A stretch of 10,303 bases of DNA from Nitrososphaeraceae archaeon. Its GTDB lineage: Archaea; Thermoproteota; Nitrososphaeria; Nitrososphaerales; Nitrososphaeraceae. Below, in pieces: positions 5,811-10,303 of the stretch. The position numbers and the translations under genes are program-made. Below the pieces are notes generated by a model. That model worked only from the letters and a program-made list of their open reading frames with translations. It did no database searches and was not told where the DNA came from. The number at the start of each line of letters is the position of its first letter. Within the stretch, counting starts at the first letter, position 1. The stretch covers positions 1 to 10,303 of the forward strand of contig JAICQW010000053.1 of NCBI GenBank assembly GCA_025937665.1, read 5' to 3'.

Positions 5811-6407
5811 TTACGTTTCATTGCGACATTCAGCATGGCTGACACCATCGGAGTTAGAAACTATGTCCATCAAGCGACTTTTCTGAATCTTGTCCAATAG
5901 CAAGGAAACATCCTTGTCTTCGTCCTGTGTTATATATTTATTCGGTTGAATACCGATACTACCAGCGACAGATTTTGATAATGGGATTACATCTGATATA
6001 CTTAGATTTCCAACTATACTTTGGAGATCAGTTTTAGTAATGTTTGCGGTAACAACACTTCCATTGATATTTGGAAAATATATGACTTTTTGATTTGATG
6101 TCACAACAAGATTATACTCATCTATGAAATTTTTTGTTTCAGAATCCTTTCCATTGAAAATTATTGGTATGATTGCATTCTGAGATTCTATTTTACTTAC
6201 CTGAAGTAACATTTTTGTTATTTTCATTTCTGCAGTTAAACTCGTAATTTTTTCATGAGCCGCACCTACCAACTCATAACACTTGCCGTCAATACTTACG
6301 TTTTCATGTTTTTCTGGATAAAAGGAAAATACGATAAAAAAACTGATTAACCCTCCTATAACAAGGATCGCTATAAGCGGAATAGCGATTAAACCGTAAT
6401 TTACCAT
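5811..6407 (-). CDS. Membrane-anchored extracytoplasmic protein of unknown function
   Basis: I do not recognise the family. The 198 residues start with one strong hydrophobic segment (about 5-30, few charges before it), which is either a signal anchor or an uncleaved signal peptide. The remainder is polar, alpha/beta in character and most likely outside the cell. It has five Asn-X-Ser/Thr sequons (Asn36, 115, 122, 134, 196) and two cysteines (Cys43 and one near the C-terminus) that could pair. The ATG sits about 24-26 bases from a TATA box, so the start is well supported. It is convergent with glnK, and no functional link is evident. It could be a small surface or redox-sensor-like domain, but nothing in the sequence decides this. 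Confidence 0.75.
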   Translation of the reverse strand: MVNYGLIAIPLIAILVIGGLISFFIVFSFYPEKHENVSIDGKCYELVGAAHEKITSLTAEMKITKMLLQVSKIESQNAIIPIIFNGKDSETKNFIDEYNLVVTSNQKVIYFPNINGSVVTANITKTDLQSIVGNLSISDVIPLSKSVAGSIGIQPNKYITQDEDKDVSLLLDKIQKSRLMDIVSNSDGVSHAECRNET

Positions 6408-6424
6408 GATAGATCATTTTCCTC

Positions 6425-6437
6425 TTATTTTATAATA
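6425..6437 (-). promoter_or_regulatory. TATA box for the membrane-anchored unknown gene
   Basis: The minus strand reads CTATTATAAAATA, centred about 24-26 bases before the ATG at 6407, giving a leaderless or nearly leaderless transcript. Confidence 0.55.
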
Positions 6438-6475
6438 GTTTACCCAACATAAACAATGTAATGTAATTGTGAAAA

Positions 6476-6787
6476 TTAGTTATAATTGACATAGTATTGA
6501 AAGCGTCTCTCCACTTCTTTGTTGTTTCCCCTTCTGATGAGTAAGATTTGTGTATTCAAGAGTTTCTTTACGTAGTCTATACATGATGCTGCCTGTTCTC
6601 CGGTTGGCAATTGTAATGACAATATTGATTCAAATTGCTTCATAAATTCTACTACTTTTTCTCTATACTCCTCCGTCGAAGGTTTCTTGTTATTTGTAAC
6701 TTTAAACCACGTTGTGGTACACGGAGCAGCATAGTTTTTTGCAAGTTCTTCTACTACACGTTCTATTTCAAAGAAGTCCATTTTCAT
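6476..6787 (-). CDS. Small helical protein of unknown function
   Basis: Not recognised. From the ATG at 6787 it has 103 residues beginning MKMDFFEIERVVEELAKNY, mostly amphipathic helix, with a basic tail (RRGNNKEVERRF). There is no signal or membrane segment, so it is cytoplasmic. The frame extends upstream to an ATG at 6838 and a TTG at 6859, but a TATA box at 6811-6820 lies about 28 bases before 6787 and inside those longer versions, so the short form is preferred. A second ATG two codons in is equally close. It is transcribed away from the Lrp-GAF regulator, so it may be a target or accessory of it (speculative). Confidence 0.65.
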   Translation of the reverse strand: MKMDFFEIERVVEELAKNYAAPCTTTWFKVTNNKKPSTEEYREKVVEFMKQFESILSLQLPTGEQAASCIDYVKKLLNTQILLIRRGNNKEVERRFQYYVNYN

Positions 6788-6810
6788 ATCTTTATTTAGG
6801 TAAAAATGTG

Positions 6811-6820
6811 TTATATTTAC
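6811..6820 (-). promoter_or_regulatory. TATA box for the small helical protein gene
   Basis: The minus strand reads GTAAATATAA, centred about 28 bases upstream of the ATG at 6787; it decides that start over the longer in-frame alternatives. Confidence 0.5.
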
Positions 6821-6919
6821 TACGGAAGAAAATATCATGCAGGTTTGCCGATTAGGCAATTCTCTAATAAATACGCCTCAGAAAATCAGATTAGTTTTTT
6901 AAAGAATTTCCTATTTGGC

Positions 6920-6932
6920 AATACATAATAAT
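6920..6932 (+). promoter_or_regulatory. Candidate TATA box for the Lrp-GAF regulator
   Basis: AATACATAATAAT lies about 26-28 bases before the ATG at 6954. It is a weaker match than the other TATA boxes in the window. Confidence 0.35.
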
Positions 6933-6953
6933 GATGATAAATTTATTTGTATA

Positions 6954-7961
6954 ATGGTAGATGAAATTGACCGATTCTTGTTATCTCAACTTGGGAAAAA
7001 TTCACGTACATCTTCATACGAAATGGCAAGATACCTACAAGAAATGGGTTACAAAATCACCGATAGAACCGTTCGACATAGACTGAAGAGATTGGAAAAA
7101 TCTAACATAATTTTAGCATATTCTCTGCTCCTTAACCCTGCTTTACTATCGGAAAAGATCAATCGTACAATTCTACTAAAATTCAAATTTCGGGCAGATA
7201 CGTCTGTAATGATATCCCGATTAGAGAAATACTGTGGCGAATCATATTTTTGCGTCTATTCAGCAAGAATGACAGGTGATTTTGATTGGATATGCCACTT
7301 CGTTTTTGATTCCATAGAACAATATGAATTTGAAAGTTCCAATTTCTTAAACCGGTTTATCGATCTTATTGACGATTTCCGCTCTTACGAATCCAATATG
7401 GTTAAGGTTACACCTTATACTTTGTTTGATGATCATGAAATAAGAGATCAAAAATGGCGTGCTTACAGGGTTCTCAATTCCTTGAAAAAATATCACAATC
7501 TAAACGAAAAGTTCCAATTTATTGTTGAGAGTTTAATAAAACATTTTGGAGCGAAGTTCGCCCGAATATGGTTACTGGATAGAGAACGTAAAAATCTTAT
7601 TTTAAAGTTTAGTGCTGGAAAGTACAAAAACATAAATGGTGAGTTTTCAAAGGTTCCGGCTGACTCGAACAAGATAGGGAATATTGTATTGACTCGAAAG
7701 CCAACAGTAACTAACGATGTTGTCAATGACAAGAGAATCAAACATCCCGAATGGGCCAAAAAGGAAAAACTTCAATCATTTGCTGGTTATCCAATTACTC
7801 ACGGAAATAATGTAATTGGGGTTCTGGCAATGTTTAGCACACGAAGAATGCAGGCAGCAGACTTTGAAGTATTAGGAGTCTTCTCAGATCAGATCTCAAA
7901 GGAACTTGAAGGATTGTTTACTGCGGTTGACTTCCTGATACCTGGCGGGACGAAACAATAA
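6954..7961 (+). CDS. Lrp/AsnC-type HTH transcription regulator fused to a GAF domain
   Basis: Predicted 335-residue transcription factor. Residues 3-50 form an AsnC-type winged helix (DEIDRFLLSQLGKNSRTSSYEMARYL, then TDRTVRHRLKRLEKSNII as recognition helix and wing). Residues about 67-155 look like a diverged Lrp-type alpha/beta domain (RTILLKFKFRAD, VYSARMTGDFDWICHFVF). Residues about 184-322 are a GAF domain (FQFIVESLIKHFGAKFARIWLLD, NIVLTRKPTVTNDV, SFAGYPITHGNNVIGVLAMFS), a small-molecule or redox sensor. The longer frame begins at a TTG at 6915, but the ATG at 6954 gives the usual MVDEID start of Lrp proteins. No cofactor-binding residue can be assigned. Target genes are unknown; the adjacent divergent gene is the natural first candidate. 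Confidence 0.85.
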   Translation: MVDEIDRFLLSQLGKNSRTSSYEMARYLQEMGYKITDRTVRHRLKRLEKSNIILAYSLLLNPALLSEKINRTILLKFKFRADTSVMISRLEKYCGESYFCVYSARMTGDFDWICHFVFDSIEQYEFESSNFLNRFIDLIDDFRSYESNMVKVTPYTLFDDHEIRDQKWRAYRVLNSLKKYHNLNEKFQFIVESLIKHFGAKFARIWLLDRERKNLILKFSAGKYKNINGEFSKVPADSNKIGNIVLTRKPTVTNDVVNDKRIKHPEWAKKEKLQSFAGYPITHGNNVIGVLAMFSTRRMQAADFEVLGVFSDQISKELEGLFTAVDFLIPGGTKQ

Positions 7962-8053
7962 ATCAACTACTCATCTAGTTCATCAATAGTCCTATCTGGT
8001 TGATTATGGTGAAATTGACTGTGGTAAAGATGTTTCTATATCGTTAGAGACTA

Positions 8054-8614
8054 CTAAGTAGTAACAGACGAATCAGGTAACATTTTTCTACCCGCAATGC
8101 CTACTGCAATCATTTGAATTCCTGTTATCAGTAGCCCAATTGCTATAATAATTCCAATAAACACTGCTCCGAACAGAGGGGACACGAGAACAACAGCTCC
8201 TATTATTATTGACAATATTCCTACACCAATTAGGAAAAACTTTGCCCAACCAGAATGTTTTCCAGATATACCTTCCACAATTCGTGCACATCCATTGAAG
8301 ATAAGTCCAATCCCCACAAAGACCGTTACTACCAGTGCTGTTGCTTCCGGGAATGAAATAGCGAGACCAGCAAATATTAGTACGAGTATGCCAAACCCTA
8401 TTGTAGCCCATCTTCCCTTTACAGGAAGAAAGATACCGGTAATGATTTTCTCAATACCTACAATGAACAAAATTATTGCCAATATTACTATTACAGCAAG
8501 AAAGGTAACAGCTGGGAATGCTAGTGCATAGATTGCTAGTATGACCGTAATAATTCCAAGACCAATTTGTACGCCTCGAAGCCATCCTGGAGATTTCTCC
8601 ATTGATGATTTCAT
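8054..8614 (-). CDS. HdeD-like DUF308 integral membrane protein
   Basis: The 186-residue protein has six hydrophobic segments arranged as three helical hairpins separated by short glycine-rich turns, the layout of the HdeD/DUF308 family (repeats such as GIGLIFNGCARIVEGI and IGLLITGIQMIAVGI). HdeD in E. coli is linked to acid tolerance, but the molecular role of the family is unknown. A GTG at 8659 would add 15 residues; the ATG at 8614 is preferred because a near-perfect TATA box is centred about 27 bases upstream of it and the GTG lies before that box. It is convergent with the Lrp-GAF gene. Confidence 0.88.
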   Translation of the reverse strand: MKSSMEKSPGWLRGVQIGLGIITVILAIYALAFPAVTFLAVIVILAIILFIVGIEKIITGIFLPVKGRWATIGFGILVLIFAGLAISFPEATALVVTVFVGIGLIFNGCARIVEGISGKHSGWAKFFLIGVGILSIIIGAVVLVSPLFGAVFIGIIIAIGLLITGIQMIAVGIAGRKMLPDSSVTT

Positions 8615-8636
8615 TATTACAAATTGGGGTCCTAAA

Positions 8637-8646
8637 CTATTTAAAG
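8637..8646 (-). promoter_or_regulatory. TATA box for the HdeD-like gene
   Basis: The minus strand reads CTTTAAATAG, close to the archaeal consensus, centred about 27 bases before the ATG at 8614; it implies a leaderless transcript and rules against the upstream GTG start. Confidence 0.6.
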
Positions 8647-8748
8647 TCTTGCAAAACACAGCATAAATAATGAAAATTTTTCAATTTTTTATTTTAAAGT
8701 TATCTAGATTCTTAATACCTGAATTTTTCTAACAAAATATCAATATTG

Positions 8749-9741
8749 TCAGGATCGGATTAAACTAGGTTCGATTTGCCTGCATGAAAACCATTTAAAA
8801 TCTACGTCTCCCCGATACCACTTGTAAACCATACGCGGTGCTCCCCAGGCCCCTACTTCATAATCTTCGCCTTCGCATATGGCCTTTGGTCCCCATTTAT
8901 AGGACCTACTGTCTACGACTTCATTCACTTTTATCCACGTTTTACCATCTCCATTAAAATTCATCCATTGCTCCAATTTCACTTTTGGATTGTTCATATT
9001 ATGAGATAGAATTATGTGAATATACTTGATCCCAAACCACCCATGACCTGCTAATACAGTACGCGGAACTATGGGTTTAACCCCAGCAGGGTCATTATGA
9101 TATTTATTTGGACTTTGTTTGGTAAATTTAACTTTGGATCTTAGCTTGGTAGAATTGCAATCTGTTTCGCAATCGTAGTTGAATTCCTCACAGCAAAGAT
9201 GATCTGCTTCATCATGATGATTACATGGTCCCCTGAGATAAATTCCATCATGTTCTGTCGGTTTGTGTACATTGAAAAATCCAGTCAACTCAACGTGGTC
9301 AAGGTCGCTCTTATCATAAGTGTATCCTCGTGCCATCGAGTCTTTAAAACTCATATTGCAACCTCCTATCGCATCCTCATAATCAGGATCAACGTTCAAG
9401 TTAAATTTGACTCTCTTATTGTCGTCAGCAGTCCAAGATCCGTCTTCATTCTTTATTAATTTGTCATAGGTAGAGCCACCACCTCTTTCAAAATGCGAAT
9501 CGAATGGTTCATCATGATTCATGTACCAGACAAATCCCTTTTGTTTAGTAGGATACAAAAAAGCCACTCCGTCAGGTCCAACCTTATCAACTCTTTTGAT
9601 TATTACAGGCTTACTAGCTAAAGGAACACTAGAACCGAAAGTCTTACCAAACGGTACTAGGGGAAGTAACATAAATGCCGTTCCGACTGTTCCTACCATT
9701 TTTAAAAAGTCAAAACGAGACACTGAGCCCAACCTTAGCAT
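8749..9741 (-). CDS. Secreted Cys/His-rich protein, possible concanavalin-like beta-sandwich, function unknown
   Basis: The 330 residues begin with an exported-protein leader: VSRFDFLKM (7-15), then a hydrophobic stretch to about residue 31. The context resembles a Tat signal (SRRxFLK), but the second arginine is Phe. The mature part is Trp/Tyr/Gly/Asp-rich and beta-like; HVELTGFFNVHK, GHGWFGIKYIHII and KLEQWMNFNGDGKTW recall concanavalin-type carbohydrate-binding or polysaccharide-lyase folds. This is only a resemblance, and no catalytic motif can be assigned. Eight cysteines are present, five of them in a His/Cys/Asp-rich cluster at 173-195 (Cys173, His175, His176, His181, Cys183, Cys184, Cys191, Cys195), suggesting disulfides or a metal site. 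The ATG at 9741 lies about 28 bases from a strong TATA box. Confidence 0.72.
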   Translation of the reverse strand: MLRLGSVSRFDFLKMVGTVGTAFMLLPLVPFGKTFGSSVPLASKPVIIKRVDKVGPDGVAFLYPTKQKGFVWYMNHDEPFDSHFERGGGSTYDKLIKNEDGSWTADDNKRVKFNLNVDPDYEDAIGGCNMSFKDSMARGYTYDKSDLDHVELTGFFNVHKPTEHDGIYLRGPCNHHDEADHLCCEEFNYDCETDCNSTKLRSKVKFTKQSPNKYHNDPAGVKPIVPRTVLAGHGWFGIKYIHIILSHNMNNPKVKLEQWMNFNGDGKTWIKVNEVVDSRSYKWGPKAICEGEDYEVGAWGAPRMVYKWYRGDVDFKWFSCRQIEPSLIRS

Positions 9742-9762
9742 TTCGTTTATACTTGATCCTTA

Positions 9763-9774
9763 GAATATATAAAA
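9763..9774 (-). promoter_or_regulatory. TATA box for the secreted Cys/His-rich protein gene
   Basis: The minus strand reads TTTTATATATTC, centred about 28 bases upstream of the ATG at 9741, the strongest TATA match in the right half of the window. Confidence 0.6.
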
Positions 9775-9820
9775 CGTAATGATGGAAAACTCTTGATTCA
9801 AGTTATTTATTCAGAGACAT

Positions 9821-10036
9821 TTATTCGGTATCCAAATTTTTGGTTCGTATAAATTCTCTTAAATTCGTAGCTTCTTCTCTGTAAGCTCTAATCTTGTGAA
9901 TAATATTATCAGGACATCTTACCTCAACCGTTACTATGTTAATTTCTGCATCTGAACCAAGTACACTGGGATATGTCTTTTCTATCTTACAGTCTTTATC
10001 CAACAGCTCTTGCAACTTCAATATAGATTCATTCAA
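9821..10036 (-). CDS. Small hypothetical protein with TTG start
   Basis: Not recognised. The 71 residues are mixed alpha/beta: an N-terminal helix (MNESILKLQELLDKD), a strand pair around EINIVTVEVRCPDNIIHKIRAY and a C-terminal basic helix. There is no signal peptide. The start is TTG at 10036; an in-frame TAG precedes it and the only nearby ATG (10032) is in another frame and closes at once. A TATA box about 30 bases upstream supports the start. The promoter and a regular codon pattern argue that it is a real gene, but it is short. Confidence 0.6.
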   Translation of the reverse strand: MNESILKLQELLDKDCKIEKTYPSVLGSDAEINIVTVEVRCPDNIIHKIRAYREEATNLREFIRTKNLDTE

Positions 10037-10061
10037 GATCTATAGATGTTACTATCATGAT

Positions 10062-10072
10062 TATTTAAAAAT
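10062..10072 (-). promoter_or_regulatory. TATA box for the 71-residue protein gene
   Basis: The minus strand reads ATTTTTAAATA, centred about 30 bases before the TTG at 10036. Confidence 0.5.
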
Positions 10073-10164
10073 TGAGTATTTTGGTAAAATATGTGATTGA
10101 ATATTGTCTAATTTCGATTTTCGTACAACTATTTATCGAAAGTTACTCCATGCACATAAGCTTC

Positions 10165-10174
10165 TATTATAAAT
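10165..10174 (+). promoter_or_regulatory. TATA box for the nitroreductase-family gene
   Basis: TATTATAAAT is centred about 30 bases upstream of the ATG at 10200, predicting a leader of only a few bases. Confidence 0.5.
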
Positions 10175-10199
10175 GATGAAGTACAGTTTTATGTAGAGT

Positions 10200-10303
10200 A
10201 TGCAAGAATCAGAAACTGAGAGATCGAGAAAATCAACATATCAAATTAATCCTCTCATTCTTAATAGATGGTCACCAAGGTCAATGACCGGCGAAGAACT
10301 TGA
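10200..10303 (+). CDS. Nitroreductase-family protein, 3' partial
   Basis: An open frame from the ATG at 10200 runs off the window edge. It encodes 34 codons including NPLILNRWSPRSMTGEEL, the typical N-terminus of FMN-dependent nitroreductase-family proteins (an Arg-Trp/Arg-Ser-Pro-Arg motif followed by the first helix); the Arg and Ser there usually contact the FMN phosphate. The preceding residues (MQESETERSRKSTYQI) are polar and lineage-specific. Most of the protein lies outside, so subfamily and substrate cannot be assigned. A TATA box precedes the gene. Confidence 0.75.
   Translation, partial: MQESETERSRKSTYQINPLILNRWSPRSMTGEEL

Noticed and set aside
8088..8531. Open frames on both strands inside the HdeD-like gene
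   Set aside because: They are frame shadows of a low-complexity membrane protein gene and have no start context of their own.
8660..8748. T-rich gap between the HdeD-like gene and the secreted-protein gene as a terminator
   Set aside because: The T-runs are on the plus strand, while the gene that ends here is on the minus strand; nothing else is seen in the gap.
9199..9763. Plus-strand open frames opposite the secreted Cys/His-rich protein
   Set aside because: They are antisense to a gene with a strong promoter and signal sequence and show no conserved features.
1..10303. tRNA or rRNA genes, CRISPR arrays, insertion sequences, integrases, defence islands
   Set aside because: No such sequence patterns were found by reading both strands; the gene content is ordinary chromosomal archaeal.

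Overview
The window looks like a chromosomal stretch from an ammonia-oxidising archaeon, most likely Nitrososphaerales and possibly Nitrosocosmicus-like. This rests on the AT-rich sequence, an ammonium transporter of archaeal type next to a divergent GlnK-like P-II protein, an Lrp-type regulator fused to a GAF domain, a DUF1428/pyrimidine-dimer-glycosylase pair, and archaeal TATA boxes about 26 bases before start codons with no Shine-Dalgarno sequence. The taxonomy is inferred from protein character, not from a marker gene.

Left part (1-3080): a 5'-truncated secreted or surface protein with an 11-residue linker repeat, an Ig-like region and a purple-acid-phosphatase-like metallophosphoesterase domain whose metal site is degraded. 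It is followed, on the minus strand, by a two-gene unit encoding a short-chain dehydrogenase and a LysE-type exporter.

Middle (3160-5708): a DUF1428 (YbaA-like) gene and a pyrimidine-dimer DNA glycosylase gene lie in tandem. In both, the conserved N-terminus is readable but sits one base out of frame with a well-placed ATG, and this is the most notable anomaly of the window. Next come amt and glnK, divergently transcribed from a 73-88 base gap. A perfect 13-base palindrome lies between the amt TATA box and its predicted transcription start, a good position for an operator. Amt imports ammonium, and the P-II protein would sense ATP/ADP/2-oxoglutarate and gate Amt.

Right part (5800-10303): a membrane-anchored, sequon-rich unknown protein; a small helical unknown protein divergent from the Lrp-HTH/GAF regulator; an HdeD-like DUF308 membrane protein; a secreted Cys/His-rich protein with an imperfect Tat-like signal; a small unknown protein with a leaderless TTG start; and the first 34 codons of a nitroreductase-family gene running off the right edge. 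I saw no tRNA, rRNA, CRISPR array, insertion sequence or integrase. No complete new multi-gene system is evident. The points worth following are the paired N-terminal frameshifts, the putative amt operator and the altered metallophosphoesterase site.
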